DNA from: Candidatus Choladousia intestinavium
Lineage (GTDB): Bacteria > Bacillota > Clostridia > Lachnospirales > Lachnospiraceae
Length of the DNA: 43,674 nt
Direction of reading: 5' to 3'
Assembly (NCBI GenBank): GCA_018712785.1
Contig: DVGK01000111.1
Span: forward strand, 1 to 43,674
The notes beneath the pieces were generated by a model. That model saw only the letters and a program-made list of their open reading frames with translations, did no database searches and was not told the origin of the DNA. This document shows, piece by piece, positions 16,972 through 26,644 of the stretch. Both the position numbers and the translations under genes were made by a program. Numbering within the stretch: position 1 is the first letter of the stretch; each line of letters starts with the position of its first letter.

Positions 16972-17094
16972 ATAGCGAAGTAGGAATCTATGCGTTAAGT
17001 GTTCATTGGATGGGGAGTCGCCGTGAAACGAAAAGTTTCCCCGCAGACATTGCGCGGAGGAAGCTTACGATATATTTTCCGCACCCGTTGCTAC
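16972..17094 (+). promoter_or_regulatory. Tetrahydrofolate (THF) riboswitch aptamer
   Basis: The conserved THF-I core ATGCGTTAAGTG lies near 16988-17000, followed by GGATGGGGAGTCGCC and a GTGAAACG/AAAGTTTCCCC arm. Closing stem P1 is formed by TAGCGA (from 16973) with TTGCTA (ending about 17093), and CCGCACCC before it corresponds to the conserved 3' strand. The aptamer senses reduced folate and is known to control folate transport genes, here folT 103 bases downstream. Family assignment rests on the conserved GCGTTAAGTG block, stem order and the gene controlled. Confidence 0.88.
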
Positions 17095-17105
17095 ATACTG
17101 TGAGA

Positions 17106-17188
17106 ACCTCTCATAATGTGGAGCGAATATTATTTATTTGCATCATTTTTGCTGCATTTATTTATTTTAATTTTCCCGTTATGGAGGT
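17106..17188 (+). promoter_or_regulatory. RBS-sequestering arms, likely expression platform of the THF riboswitch
   Basis: ACCTCTCATAA at 17106-17116 can pair with TTATGGAGGT at 17179-17188 through ten base pairs with one bulged T, burying the GGAGGT ribosome site of folT. The upstream arm can instead form a local hairpin, TGAGA (17101-17105) with TCTCA (17109-17113), which excludes the first pairing. No intrinsic terminator with a T run lies between the aptamer and folT. Translational control is therefore inferred; the complementarity is seen directly. Confidence 0.6.
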
Positions 17189-17196
17189 GTTTTGTT

Positions 17197-17766
17197 ATGC
17201 AAAAAAATAATGCGAAAATGACATGGGATACCCGTACACTTGTTTTTCTGGCCCTTTTGATTGCCATGCATATCGTGCTGGTCCGGCTGGTAGTTATTGA
17301 TCTGGGCTCATACCGGATTACTATCGGCAGCGTATGCACCATCATTGCAGGATTATGGTTCGGCCCGCTGGCAGGAGGCGTCAGCGGTCTGATCTCGGAT
17401 ATTCTGGGATGTATTCTCAAAGGATACGCCGTAAATCCCTTTATTACAGTAGCAGCCATTCTCTGGGGCGTGGTTCCGGCCCTGATGCATCCGTTGGTAC
17501 AGGGCGGAAGAGGACGGAAGACGGCTATGCTCAGCGTTTCGGTTGTGGTTACGTCCATTCTTTCCACGCTTCTTTTTACCACAGCGGGACTGGTAATTCT
17601 TATGGGCTATCACCTGTTCGCGATCCTTCCGGGCCGCATTATTCAGTGGGCGATTATGACGCCGATCTACTGTGTACTGACCTGCATGCTGTACTTCAGC
17701 CCCCTTACGGCGATGGTTTGGAGTGCCACGGGAAGAGGTAAAAAGAGCCCGGCAAGAAGTGCATGA
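17197..17766 (+). CDS. folT: Folate ECF transporter S component FolT
   Basis: Substrate-binding membrane subunit of an energy-coupling-factor folate importer, 189 aa. ATG 17197 follows GGAGGT with suitable spacing; the longer reading from 17116 would start inside the regulatory hairpin region and add an unrelated segment. About six hydrophobic helices are visible. The typical S-component segments GSVCTIIAGLWFGPLAGG and the DILGC block are present, as is the helix-1 alanine-rich face (LVFLALLIAMHIVLVRL) that contacts EcfT. It works with a shared EcfAA'T module encoded elsewhere. The THF riboswitch upstream and folC downstream both support folate as the substrate. Confidence 0.9.
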   Translation: MQKNNAKMTWDTRTLVFLALLIAMHIVLVRLVVIDLGSYRITIGSVCTIIAGLWFGPLAGGVSGLISDILGCILKGYAVNPFITVAAILWGVVPALMHPLVQGGRGRKTAMLSVSVVVTSILSTLLFTTAGLVILMGYHLFAILPGRIIQWAIMTPIYCVLTCMLYFSPLTAMVWSATGRGKKSPARSA

Positions 17767-17814
17767 GACATATGAAATACATAACCGGTTTATGCTGATT
17801 CCCCGTAAACCGAA

Positions 17815-17894
17815 CAATAGAAAGCGCGCTTTGCGAACTTTCTATTGCCATGAACTGGAAAGGAAAGGCGCTGCACAGTGAAGCAGCGCTTTTC
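17815..17894 (+). terminator. Hairpin pair and intrinsic terminator after folT
   Basis: CAATAGAAAG (17815-17824) pairs with CTTTCTATTG (17838-17847), extended inward by CGC/GCG. A second hairpin, GCGCTGC (17868-17874) with GCAGCGC (17883-17889), is followed by TTTTCTT and resembles an intrinsic terminator. Together they should separate folT from folC, whose own -10-like TATAAT lies at 17938-17943 without a clear -35. Confidence 0.65.
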
Positions 17895-17989
17895 TTGCAG
17901 CAGGGGAAGTATTGTGGGGCGGCAGAAGGATTTTTATTATAATAGATACTGATTGAAAAAAGAAGGAAAATACAGACGGAGGCATATAA

Positions 17990-19282
17990 ATGGATTACGG
18001 ACAGGCAAGAAGCTATATTGAGAAACTAAGCAGAAGAGGGAGTGTTCCGGGGCTGGACGCTGTCAGAGAGCTTTTAGGGCGTCTGGGGAATCCCCAGGAT
18101 GATTTGAAATTTATCCACATTGCAGGCACCAACGGGAAAGGGTCTGTCCTTTCCTATCTTTCCGGAGTTCTCACAGAGGCGGGCTGGAAAACAGGACGCT
18201 ATATTTCACCCACTCTTTTTTCCTATCGGGAGAGAATACAGGTGGACGGAGAATTTATCAGTCGGGAAGATTTCGCCGTGCTGACTCAAATGGCAGCCGA
18301 AGCGGCGGAAGAGATGGAAGCGGAGGGGATCGGACATCCTACGGCCTTTGAAGTGGAGACGGCCGTTTCTTTTCTGTATTTTAAGGAAAAGCAGTGCGAT
18401 TTTGTAGTTCTGGAAACGGGAATGGGGGGAAGGCTGGACGCCACCAATATTATAAAAACGCCGGTTCTGTCCGTGATCGCCTCCATCAGCATGGATCACA
18501 TACAGTTTCTCGGCAAAAGCCTTGGGGAGATCGCCTGGCATAAAGCCGGAATCATAAAAGAAAAGGTCCCTGCAGTCAGCGCCTTCCAGGAAGCGGAAGC
18601 CGCGGCGGTTTTAAAGCAGGAGGCCCGGGAGAAGAGAAGTTCCCTGAGCTTTGTGGACCCGGAGAAAATCTCCCAGATATCCTACGGCCTTCGCACCCAG
18701 TCCTTTACCTATAAGGAGTTTGAGCATATGGAAATTTCCCTGGCAGGAAAGTATCAGATCTCCAACGCGGCGCTGGCCCTGGAGGCTGTCAGAGCTTTAA
18801 GAGGTCTGGGATATAAGGTGGAGGAGGAAGCTCTTCGGAGAGGTCTGAAGGGCGCCCGGTGGCGGGGAAGGTTTGAAGTGCTGACGGAAAGACCCTGGGT
18901 GGTGCTGGACGGAGCCCATAATCCCGACGCGGCAGTAAAGCTTATAGACTCTGTAGGGGAGTATTTTAAAGAAAGAAAAAAATATTATATCTTTGGAGTG
19001 TTTTCTGATAAAGAATATGATAAAATAATTGATATTACGGCAAAAGACGCCTGCAGAATTTTCACAGTTGAGACGCCGGACAATCCCCGGGCGCTTCCGG
19101 CGGGAGAGCTGGCCGGAGCTGTCAAAAGGGTAAATCCCAGGGTCGAGGCGGCAGAAAGCATACCGGACGCAGTAAGAAAATGTTTTTCTCTGGCCGGATG
19201 TGAGGATGTGATTCTGATTTTCGGATCTTTGTCGTTTCTTGGTGAGGCAAGAAAAGCAGTAGAAAGCATAAGCAGGAGGTAA
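17990..19282 (+). CDS. folC: Folylpolyglutamate synthase / dihydrofolate synthase
   Basis: Cytosolic Mur-ligase-family enzyme that adds glutamates to folates, trapping them in the cell, and can also make dihydrofolate from dihydropteroate. The chain is 430 aa, normal length. The ATP loop GTNGKGS is at residues 46-52, followed by TPTLFSYRERIQVDGE-like substrate residues, the ETGMGGRLDATN block and SMDHIQFLGKSL. The C-terminal domain contains VLDGAHNPDA. ACGGAGG precedes ATG 17990. Placement just after folT links folate import and retention. It also begins a co-directional run, since pheA starts 2 bases past its stop. Confidence 0.93.
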   Translation: MDYGQARSYIEKLSRRGSVPGLDAVRELLGRLGNPQDDLKFIHIAGTNGKGSVLSYLSGVLTEAGWKTGRYISPTLFSYRERIQVDGEFISREDFAVLTQMAAEAAEEMEAEGIGHPTAFEVETAVSFLYFKEKQCDFVVLETGMGGRLDATNIIKTPVLSVIASISMDHIQFLGKSLGEIAWHKAGIIKEKVPAVSAFQEAEAAAVLKQEAREKRSSLSFVDPEKISQISYGLRTQSFTYKEFEHMEISLAGKYQISNAALALEAVRALRGLGYKVEEEALRRGLKGARWRGRFEVLTERPWVVLDGAHNPDAAVKLIDSVGEYFKERKKYYIFGVFSDKEYDKIIDITAKDACRIFTVETPDNPRALPAGELAGAVKRVNPRVEAAESIPDAVRKCFSLAGCEDVILIFGSLSFLGEARKAVESISRR

Positions 19283-19284
19283 GT

Positions 19285-20415
19285 ATGGACAGGCTGTTAG
19301 AGCTTCGAGATGAAATAGATGAAATTGACCGTCAGATTGTGGATCTGTTTGAAAAACGCATGGATGTCAGCTCACAGGTGGCGGAATATAAGATTTCCGT
19401 AGGGAAAAAAGTTTTTGATAAAGAGAGAGAGCATGCGAAGCTGGATACACTGACTAAGATGGCCAGAAATGATTTTGACCGTCATGGTGTCCGGGAGCTG
19501 TTTTCACAGATTATGTCCATGAGCCGGAAGCTTCAGTATCAGCTTCTGACGGAAAAAGGAGCCGCCGGCCGTCTGCCCTTTATTGAGGTTGAGGATATCG
19601 AGAGGGAAGGAATCCGCGTGGTTTATCAGGGAGTAGAAGGCGCCTACAGCCATGCGGCTATGAGAGAGTATTTCGGAGAGAAAGTAAACGCTTTCCACGT
19701 TCCCAAGTGGCGGGACGCCATGGAGGCTATTGCGGAAGGAGCGGCGGACTACGCCGTACTCCCCATTGAGAATTCATCCGCGGGCATCGTGGCGGACAAT
19801 TACGATCTCCTGGTGGATTTTGAAAATTATATTGTGGGAGAGCAGGTGATTCCTTGCGAACACGCCCTGGTGGGAATTCCCGGCGCCAGCCTTTCTGATA
19901 TAAAGAAAGTATATTCCCATCAGCAGGCTCTGTCCCAGTGTGAGGAGTACCTGGATCAGCACCGGGAATGGCAGCTGATTCCCTATGATAATACGGCAAG
20001 GGCAGCTCTGAAGGTTGCCAGAGATCAGGATAAATCCAAGGCGGCGGTAGCCAGCAAATTCGCGGCGAAGCTTTTCGGACTGGAGGTTCTTCAGGAGCAC
20101 ATCTACTATAACGAGGCAAATTCCACCCGGTTTATTGTGGTGACGAACCAGCGGATCTTCAGGAAGGGCGCGGGAAAGATCAGTATATGCTTTGAGGTGC
20201 CTCACCGGAGCGGATCTCTTTATAATATTCTTTCACATTTTATCTATAATAATCTGAATATGAATAAAATTGAGTCCAGGCCTAAAAGAGGAACCAACTG
20301 GGAATACCGGTTCTTCATTGATTTTGATGGGAATCTGAATGAAAGCGCTGTGAAAAACGCGCTTCGGGGGATCCGTGAAGAGGCTACCAATATGAAAATA
20401 CTGGGCAATTACTAA
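19285..20415 (+). CDS. pheA: Chorismate mutase / prephenate dehydratase (P-protein)
   Basis: Bifunctional enzyme of phenylalanine synthesis, 376 aa. Residues about 1-90 form an AroQ-type chorismate mutase (LLELRDEIDEIDRQIVDLFEKRM, with the usual Arg/Glu/Lys pattern). Residues about 108-285 form prephenate dehydratase (VVYQGVEGAYSHAA, PIENSSAG, and NSTRFIV with the catalytic Thr-Arg-Phe). The C-terminal ACT domain from about 298 includes ESRP at 330-333, the motif for phenylalanine feedback inhibition. The Shine-Dalgarno AGGAGG overlaps the folC stop, so the genes are coupled. No leader peptide or T-box is visible ahead of it. Confidence 0.94.
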   Translation: MDRLLELRDEIDEIDRQIVDLFEKRMDVSSQVAEYKISVGKKVFDKEREHAKLDTLTKMARNDFDRHGVRELFSQIMSMSRKLQYQLLTEKGAAGRLPFIEVEDIEREGIRVVYQGVEGAYSHAAMREYFGEKVNAFHVPKWRDAMEAIAEGAADYAVLPIENSSAGIVADNYDLLVDFENYIVGEQVIPCEHALVGIPGASLSDIKKVYSHQQALSQCEEYLDQHREWQLIPYDNTARAALKVARDQDKSKAAVASKFAAKLFGLEVLQEHIYYNEANSTRFIVVTNQRIFRKGAGKISICFEVPHRSGSLYNILSHFIYNNLNMNKIESRPKRGTNWEYRFFIDFDGNLNESAVKNALRGIREEATNMKILGNY

Positions 20416-20428
20416 TAAGGAGAAGAAT

Positions 20429-21721
20429 ATGAAACGGATAACAGAACTGATTTTGTACCGGGATCCGGACAAAGGAAAGATTCTTAAAGAAATGGCCTGG
20501 ATTATGGAGCATGATGGGGATGAGAAGCATCTGGAAGAGATACGGGACAGGTTTTACGAATGTACCCACAGACTGATAGACCTGGCAGGAACCTATGGCT
20601 TTGAAGGAAATCTTTGGCATGCTTATCTGACGTACCTTCTTGTAAATTATGAAAATGTTTTCAGTATGTCATGCGAGATGCGAAGAATCGGAGAGGGAAG
20701 CCTGATGGATCTGGCACGCCATGATTTTGAAATTTTCCGGGAGCTTTTCTCTTATGACTTCCGTACGCTGGAGGAGAAAGTAAAAGGCGCCATTTTTGAA
20801 GAGCTTCTGAATTACAGAAGGGCCGGAGATGCCGGAAGGGTATACAGCAGAAGGATTCGGGACCGGATCTGTGAACTGAGCCGTCAGCTTGCCGGCGCGG
20901 AGGATACTGAAGCTTTTACCAAGTGTATGATTGATTTCTATGGGGAATTCGGCGTGGGGAAATACGGCCTCCACAAAGCTTTCCGGATAGAGCATAAGAA
21001 AGGCGGCGCCAGTATCGTCCCCATCTCCAGGATCGCGGACGTACAGCTGGAGGATCTGGTGGGATATGAGAATGCCAAGAAGAAGCTGATTGACAATACA
21101 GAGGCCTTTGTGCAGGGCCGACACGCCAATAACTGTCTCCTTTTCGGCGACGCCGGAACCGGAAAATCCTCCAGTATTAAAGGAATCCTGAACCGGTATT
21201 ACAGCCAGGGACTTCGGATGATCGAGCTGTATAAACATCAGTTTCAGGATCTGAATGATGTAATTGCGCAGATTAAAAACCGGAACTACCGTTTCATCAT
21301 CTATATGGACGATCTCTCCTTTGAGGAGTTTGAGACCGACTATAAGTATTTGAAGGCAGTGATTGAGGGAGGTCTTGAGAAAAAGCCGGAAAATGTATTG
21401 ATCTACGCCACCTCCAACCGGCGTCACCTGATCCGGGAGCGGTTCAGCGATAATGAGGAGAGGGAGGAAGATATTCACACAAACGATACTGTTCAGGAGA
21501 AGCTGTCCTTGGTTATGCGTTTCGGAGTGACCATTTACTTTGGAGCTCCGGACAAAAAACAGTTCCAGAATATCGTGGACGCTCTGGCGCAGCGCTGGGG
21601 CATTGATATGCCCCGGGAAGAGCTGTTTTTGGAAGCCAACAAGTGGGAACTGAGCCACGGAGGACTCTCCGGCCGTACAGCCGTACAGTTTATTGATTAT
21701 CTGCTGGGGCAGAAGAAATGA
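20429..21721 (+). CDS. DUF815-family AAA ATPase
   Basis: Predicted ATP-binding protein of 430 aa. The C-terminal half is an AAA module: Walker A GDAGTGKSS at 240-248, a Walker B-like FIIYMDDLSFEEFE, sensor-like IYATSNRRHLI, and arginine-finger candidates in the following RERFSD segment. This is the DUF815 arrangement, with ADVQLEDLVGYENAKKKL just before the ATPase. The N-terminal 200 residues are helical and have no known motif. It starts 13 bases after pheA and ends 9 bases before ppx. The family has no settled function; MoxR-like remodelling of a partner is a common guess. Confidence 0.85.
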   Translation: MKRITELILYRDPDKGKILKEMAWIMEHDGDEKHLEEIRDRFYECTHRLIDLAGTYGFEGNLWHAYLTYLLVNYENVFSMSCEMRRIGEGSLMDLARHDFEIFRELFSYDFRTLEEKVKGAIFEELLNYRRAGDAGRVYSRRIRDRICELSRQLAGAEDTEAFTKCMIDFYGEFGVGKYGLHKAFRIEHKKGGASIVPISRIADVQLEDLVGYENAKKKLIDNTEAFVQGRHANNCLLFGDAGTGKSSSIKGILNRYYSQGLRMIELYKHQFQDLNDVIAQIKNRNYRFIIYMDDLSFEEFETDYKYLKAVIEGGLEKKPENVLIYATSNRRHLIRERFSDNEEREEDIHTNDTVQEKLSLVMRFGVTIYFGAPDKKQFQNIVDALAQRWGIDMPREELFLEANKWELSHGGLSGRTAVQFIDYLLGQKK

Positions 21722-21730
21722 GGTGAGAAG

Positions 21731-23275
21731 ATGGCAGGACGTACATTCGCGGCAATCGGAATCGGATCCACAGAGACAGAGATGAAAGTTTTTGAGTTTG
21801 AGACCAGAAGGGGCATGCGGGAGATTGACTGGGTCAGCCGGAGACTGAATCTGGGGCTGGATGCCTATACTCTGGGCCGGATCAGCCAGGAAAATATTAA
21901 TGATCTCTGTGAGACTCTGAACGATTTCAGACGGATCATGGAAGGGTACAAGGTGGAGAGCTACAGAGTCTGTGCCACCAGCGCTTTCCGGGCATCCCGG
22001 AATATGTCCATTATGCGGGATTACATAGAGAAGCAGACAGGACTGACCATAGAGGTCTTAAGCAATTCGGAACAGAGGTTCTATGACTATAAGTCCATTG
22101 CCTCTGTGACAGAAGAATTTGAGAATATTATACAGAATCCGGCTGCAATCGTAGATATCGGGGGGAACAGCATCCAGATCTCACTGTTTGACAACGACAA
22201 GCTGATCACCACCCAGAATATCCGCATGGGCAATGTCAGCACCCGTGAAAAACTGATTCCTCTGCTGAAAAATCCGGAACATTTTGTGAAGCTGGTGGAG
22301 GAACTGCTGGGACACGAGCTGGAAGGCTTTAATAAGCTGTATCAGAAGGATCGGCAGATTAAAAATTTGATCGTAGTGGGGGGAAATCTGACTGAATTGA
22401 TTCATTCCTTTGAAAAGGAAGGAAAGCAGATCCCCTCCATCACAGCCGCGCAGTTTCAGAAGCTTTACGAGGAGATTATTCCTCTGGAGCCGGATGAGAT
22501 CGCCTGGAAATTTGACATTGCCCCGGAGAAAACTTCCGTTATCATGCCCTCTGTGGTGTTCTGCAGATGTATGATGGAGCACTTTGGTGTGGAGACTGTA
22601 TGGCTTCCCGGATTCTCTCTGGCGGATGGCCTGGCCTACGACTACGGCGAAAAGAAAAAATACATCCGCTGTGTCCACAGCTTTGAGGAGGATATTATCG
22701 CCGCGGCCCGGAATATTTCCAAGCGGTATAAGGGAGATCCGGCCCATGTTAAGAATCTGGAGGCCATCGGCCTTAAGGTTTTTGATAAAATGAAAAAGAT
22801 TCACGGCCTTGGAAAGAGGGAACGTCTCCTTCTGCAGATTTCCATTATTCTTCACAACTGCGGAAAGTATATCAGCCTGGAAAATGTGTCCGAATGCGCT
22901 TACAATATTATTATGGCTACAGAAATCATAGGACTTTCCCATACGGAGCGGGAAATGGTGGCTTTTACGGTAAAGCTGAACACCAGTCCCTTTGAGTATT
23001 TTGCGGAGCTTTCTCAAAACACGAATCTGACAGAGGAGCAGTATCTGATCGTGGCCAAGATGACGGCGATTCTGCGGATTATTAATGCCCTGGACCGGAC
23101 CCACAGGCAGAAATGCAAAAATGCCTCCGTTTCCCTGAAGGAAAATGAGCTGCAGATCGTTGTGGAAAGCCAGGAGGATCTGACCCTGGAGGCCGGAACC
23201 TTCCGGGAGAAGGCCGATTTCTTTGAGGAAGTCTTTAATGTCCGGCCGGTCTTCAGACAGAAAAAGAAATTTTAA
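21731..23275 (+). CDS. ppx: Exopolyphosphatase-like Ppx/GppA phosphatase with HD domain
   Basis: Predicted enzyme removing phosphate from inorganic polyphosphate or converting pppGpp, 514 aa. The N-terminal ASKHA fold shows the phosphate-1 loop AIGIGSTETEM, the catalytic-glutamate region SNSEQRFYDYKSI and the second phosphate loop AIVDIGGNSIQIS, followed by IRMGNVSTRE. The C-terminal third resembles an HD-type helical domain (HNCGKYIS, GLSHTEREM). GAGGTGAG precedes ATG 21731. It precedes ppk1 by 58 bases, making a polyphosphate degradation-synthesis pair. Whether it prefers polyphosphate or the alarmone cannot be told from sequence. Confidence 0.9.
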   Translation: MAGRTFAAIGIGSTETEMKVFEFETRRGMREIDWVSRRLNLGLDAYTLGRISQENINDLCETLNDFRRIMEGYKVESYRVCATSAFRASRNMSIMRDYIEKQTGLTIEVLSNSEQRFYDYKSIASVTEEFENIIQNPAAIVDIGGNSIQISLFDNDKLITTQNIRMGNVSTREKLIPLLKNPEHFVKLVEELLGHELEGFNKLYQKDRQIKNLIVVGGNLTELIHSFEKEGKQIPSITAAQFQKLYEEIIPLEPDEIAWKFDIAPEKTSVIMPSVVFCRCMMEHFGVETVWLPGFSLADGLAYDYGEKKKYIRCVHSFEEDIIAAARNISKRYKGDPAHVKNLEAIGLKVFDKMKKIHGLGKRERLLLQISIILHNCGKYISLENVSECAYNIIMATEIIGLSHTEREMVAFTVKLNTSPFEYFAELSQNTNLTEEQYLIVAKMTAILRIINALDRTHRQKCKNASVSLKENELQIVVESQEDLTLEAGTFREKADFFEEVFNVRPVFRQKKKF

Positions 23276-23333
23276 AGAGACCCTTTGGAAGCGTGAACAG
23301 ATACGTTTTGAATATTCCTGAAAGGAGAAGAAT

Positions 23334-25541
23334 ATGTCGGAATCCATTTACGAAAAACCGGAGTATTTTACCAACCGGGAGATAAGCTGGCTGGGGTTTA
23401 ACAGCAGAGTCCTTTCAGAGGCAAAGGATAAAAGCCTTCCTCTTCTGGAAAGACTAAAATTTTTAAGCATTACTGCCTCCAATCTGGACGAGTTTTTTAT
23501 GATACGGGTGGCTTCCCTGAAAGATATGGTTCATGCCAAATATACAAAGAAGGATATTGCGGGACTGACTCCCTCCGAGCAGCTGAAGCTGATTGGGGAG
23601 GAAGCGCACACCCTTGTGCAGCAGCAGTATTCCACCTACAACCGTTCTCTTCTTCCGGTCATGAAACAGTGCGGGCTGGAATTAATCACGGAGCATGAGC
23701 GCCTTTCAAAAGAGCAGGAGGAATATGTAGATCAGTATTTTGAGGAAAATGTGTATCCGGTGCTGACGCCCATGGCTTTGGATTCTTCCAGGCCCTTCCC
23801 GCTGATTCGGAATAAGACCCTGAACATCGGCGCCCTGGTCCTGAAGAAAGAGGTTGCATGGCTGAAGGAAGAAGTCAGTGACGAGGGGAAAAAGGATTCA
23901 GGGAAAAAGAAAAGCTCTTCCAAGGAGGAAAAGGAAAAGCTGGAGTTCGCCACCGTGCAGGTTCCCTCTGTACTTCCCCGGGTGGTCTTTCTTCCGGAGG
24001 GGAAGAAGGGGAAGCGGTGCGCGATCCTTCTGGAACAGATCATTGAGAGGAATATTGACAAGCTTTTTCTGAATTACGATGTGGTCTGTGCCCATCCGTA
24101 CCGGATCATGCGGAACGCGGATCTGACCATTGAGGAGGATGAAGCGGCGGATCTCTTAAAAGAGATTCAAAAGCTTTTAAAGAAACGCCAGTGGGGCGAG
24201 GTCATCCGGCTGGAAATCGAAGATAAGATGGAGCCGAAGCTTCTGAAAATACTGAAAAAGGAATTAAACGTAAAGGATGAAGACATATACAAGATCAATG
24301 GACCTCTGGACCTGACCTTTCTGATGAAGCTTTACGGCACGGAGGGGATGGAAGAATATAGAAATAAGCCTTACCAGCCCCAGCCCGTTCCGGGAATGAA
24401 CGACGAAGAGGATATTTTTACTCAGATCCGAAGGGGGGATATTTTCCTGCATCACCCGTATATGACCTTTTCGCCGGTGATTCAGTTCGTGCGCCAGGCG
24501 GCTTCGGATCCGGATGTACTGGCCATTAAGCAGACCCTTTACCGGGTAAGCGGGAATTCCCCCATCGTGGCGGCTTTGGCCCAGGCGGCGGAGAACGGAA
24601 AGCAGGTAACGGTTCTGGTGGAGCTGAAAGCGAGATTCGATGAAGAGAATAATATTCTTTGGGCGAAGATGTTGGAGAAAGCAGGATGTCACGTGATCTA
24701 CGGCCTTCTGGGACTGAAAACCCACAGCAAGATTACCCTTGTGGTGCGCAGGGAGGAGGACGGAATCCGTCGGTACGTTCATCTGGGGACGGGAAACTAC
24801 AATGACTCTACTGCAAAGCAGTATACGGACTGCGGAATTCTCACATGCTCAGAGCCTATCGGGGAGGATGCCACGGCTGTATTTAACATGCTTTCCGGAT
24901 ATTCGGAGCCGAAACGCTGGAATAAGCTGGTGCTGGCGCCCATCTGGCTGAGAAAGCGGTTTCTGGAGCTGATCCGCAGAGAGACGGCCTATGCGCGGGA
25001 GGGGCATCCGGCCCAGATTATCGCCAAGATGAATTCACTCTGCGACCAGGAGATCATAGGAGCTCTCTATGAAGCCTCTGCGGCGGGCGTGAAGATCGAT
25101 TTGATCATCAGAGGCATCTGCTGCCTGAAGGTGGGAATCCCGGGGATCAGTGAAAACATTCATGTGCGTTCCATTGTGGGGAATTTCCTTGAACACGCCA
25201 GAATTTTCTATTTCAGAAACGATGGGGAGGAAGAATTCTATATGTCCAGCGCGGACTGGATGCCGAGAAATCTGGATAAGCGGGTAGAGATCCTCTTCCC
25301 CATTGAGGATCCGCGGCTTCGGGAGGAAGCAAGACACATTCTGGATATTCAGCTGGAGGACAATGTAAAGGCGCATATTCTTCAGCCGGACGGAAACTAT
25401 GAGAAGATCGACAAGAGAGGAAAAGTTCTGATCTGCGCCCAGGATTATTTCTGTCGGGAGGCGGTGGAAAGGGCAAAGGCTCCCAGAGAGGAAGAACAGA
25501 CCCGGATCTTTACCCCGGCTCAGCCGGCGGAGGACGTTTAA
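23334..25541 (+). CDS. ppk1: Polyphosphate kinase 1
   Basis: Enzyme that makes polyphosphate from ATP, 735 aa, membrane-associated in other bacteria. The N-terminal region begins with the PPK signature [14 protein letters not shown]. The catalytic phospholipase-D-like domains carry the HxK motif LKTHSK with His464, followed by [10 protein letters not shown], and the second motif EHARIFYF with His621. A Lys/Ser/acidic insert (residues 183-204) breaks the head domain and is unlike the compact PPK1 proteins of model species. AAAGGAG precedes ATG 23334. It follows ppx and precedes ispG by 16 bases, so the operon links polyphosphate making and breaking. Confidence 0.95.
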   Translation: MSESIYEKPEYFTNREISWLGFNSRVLSEAKDKSLPLLERLKFLSITASNLDEFFMIRVASLKDMVHAKYTKKDIAGLTPSEQLKLIGEEAHTLVQQQYSTYNRSLLPVMKQCGLELITEHERLSKEQEEYVDQYFEENVYPVLTPMALDSSRPFPLIRNKTLNIGALVLKKEVAWLKEEVSDEGKKDSGKKKSSSKEEKEKLEFATVQVPSVLPRVVFLPEGKKGKRCAILLEQIIERNIDKLFLNYDVVCAHPYRIMRNADLTIEEDEAADLLKEIQKLLKKRQWGEVIRLEIEDKMEPKLLKILKKELNVKDEDIYKINGPLDLTFLMKLYGTEGMEEYRNKPYQPQPVPGMNDEEDIFTQIRRGDIFLHHPYMTFSPVIQFVRQAASDPDVLAIKQTLYRVSGNSPIVAALAQAAENGKQVTVLVELKARFDEENNILWAKMLEKAGCHVIYGLLGLKTHSKITLVVRREEDGIRRYVHLGTGNYNDSTAKQYTDCGILTCSEPIGEDATAVFNMLSGYSEPKRWNKLVLAPIWLRKRFLELIRRETAYAREGHPAQIIAKMNSLCDQEIIGALYEASAAGVKIDLIIRGICCLKVGIPGISENIHVRSIVGNFLEHARIFYFRNDGEEEFYMSSADWMPRNLDKRVEILFPIEDPRLREEARHILDIQLEDNVKAHILQPDGNYEKIDKRGKVLICAQDYFCREAVERAKAPREEEQTRIFTPAQPAEDV

Positions 25542-25557
25542 GAGGGGAGGAAGAGCC

Positions 25558-26625
25558 ATGTTTCGTGATCATACAAAGACGATCCGGATCGGAGACCGGG
25601 TCATTGGCGGAGGGAACCCTGTTCTGATCCAGTCAATGACGAATACAAAGACGGAAGACGTTCAGGCTACGGTTGCCCAGATCAACCGGCTGGCAGAGGC
25701 CGGATGCGAAATCATCCGCTGTGCTGTGCCCAATCAGGCGGCGGCCGCAGCCCTGAGGGAGATCAAAAAACAGATCTCCCTCCCTTTGGTGGCGGACATT
25801 CACTTTGATTACCGTCTGGCCCTTTCGGCCATTGAGGCAGGCGCCGATAAGATCCGTATTAATCCGGGCAATATCGGAAGCAGGGACCGGGTGAAGGCCG
25901 TGGTGGACGCGGCCAGGGAACGTCAGATTCCCATCCGGGTGGGAGTAAACGGAGGCTCCCTGGAAAAAGAGATTCTGGAGAAATATCATGGAGTGACGCC
26001 GGAGGGGCTTGTGGAGAGCGCCCTTGCGCAGACGGCCATGATTGAAGAGATGGGGTATGACAACCTGGTAATCAGCATAAAGGCTTCCGATGTGCTCCTC
26101 TGTGCCAGAGCCCATGAGCTCCTGGCAGAAAGGACCAGCTATCCCCTTCACGTGGGGATTACAGAGGCCGGTACTGTCTTTTCAGGAACCGTCAAGTCTT
26201 CTGTAGGACTCGGTATTATCCTGTATCAGGGGATCGGGGATACCATCCGGGTTTCCCTGACCGGCGATCCCATCGAAGAGGTAAAGGCCGCGAAAGCGAT
26301 TTTAAAGGATCTGGGTCTCAAAAAGGGAGGGATTCAGGTAGTTTCCTGTCCCACCTGCGGAAGAACCCAGATTGATCTGATTCACCTTGCCAACCAGGTA
26401 GAAGAGATGGTAGCGGATATTCCTCTGAATTTGACGGTAGCCGTGATGGGCTGCATCGTAAACGGGCCCGGAGAAGCGAAGGAGGCGGATCTGGGAATTG
26501 CCGGAGGGAAGGGAGAAGGGCTGCTGATCAAAAAAGGAAAGGCAGTCCGGAAGGTTCCGGAATCAGAGCTTTTGTCTGCTCTGCGCCAGGAGCTTCTGAG
26601 CTGGGAAAAACAGAGCGCGCAGTAA
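25558..26625 (+). CDS. ispG: 4-hydroxy-3-methylbut-2-enyl-diphosphate synthase IspG (GcpE)
   Basis: Iron-sulfur enzyme of the MEP isoprenoid pathway that turns MEcPP into HMBPP. The 355-aa chain is the compact bacterial form. The TIM-barrel part begins with [19 protein letters not shown]. The cluster cysteines are C264 and C267 in SCPTCGR and C299 in [10 protein letters not shown], with the fourth ligand glutamate in the following [16 protein letters not shown] precedes ATG 25558. In many Clostridia ispG lies between dxr-rseP and polC; here the polC link is kept while ppx-ppk1 stands on the other side. Confidence 0.96.
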   Translation: MFRDHTKTIRIGDRVIGGGNPVLIQSMTNTKTEDVQATVAQINRLAEAGCEIIRCAVPNQAAAAALREIKKQISLPLVADIHFDYRLALSAIEAGADKIRINPGNIGSRDRVKAVVDAARERQIPIRVGVNGGSLEKEILEKYHGVTPEGLVESALAQTAMIEEMGYDNLVISIKASDVLLCARAHELLAERTSYPLHVGITEAGTVFSGTVKSSVGLGIILYQGIGDTIRVSLTGDPIEEVKAAKAILKDLGLKKGGIQVVSCPTCGRTQIDLIHLANQVEEMVADIPLNLTVAVMGCIVNGPGEAKEADLGIAGGKGEGLLIKKGKAVRKVPESELLSALRQELLSWEKQSAQ

Positions 26626-26644
26626 GAATTAAGGAGAGGATTGG

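Noticed and set aside
17116..17196. Earlier folT start adding 27 residues
   Set aside because: The upstream ATG has no Shine-Dalgarno and lies in the regulatory leader, while ATG 17197 has GGAGGT at good spacing and gives a normal FolT N-terminus.
19250..19300. T-box or leader-peptide attenuator for pheA
   Set aside because: pheA starts 2 bases after folC; there is no room for a leader, and no T-box sequence was seen.
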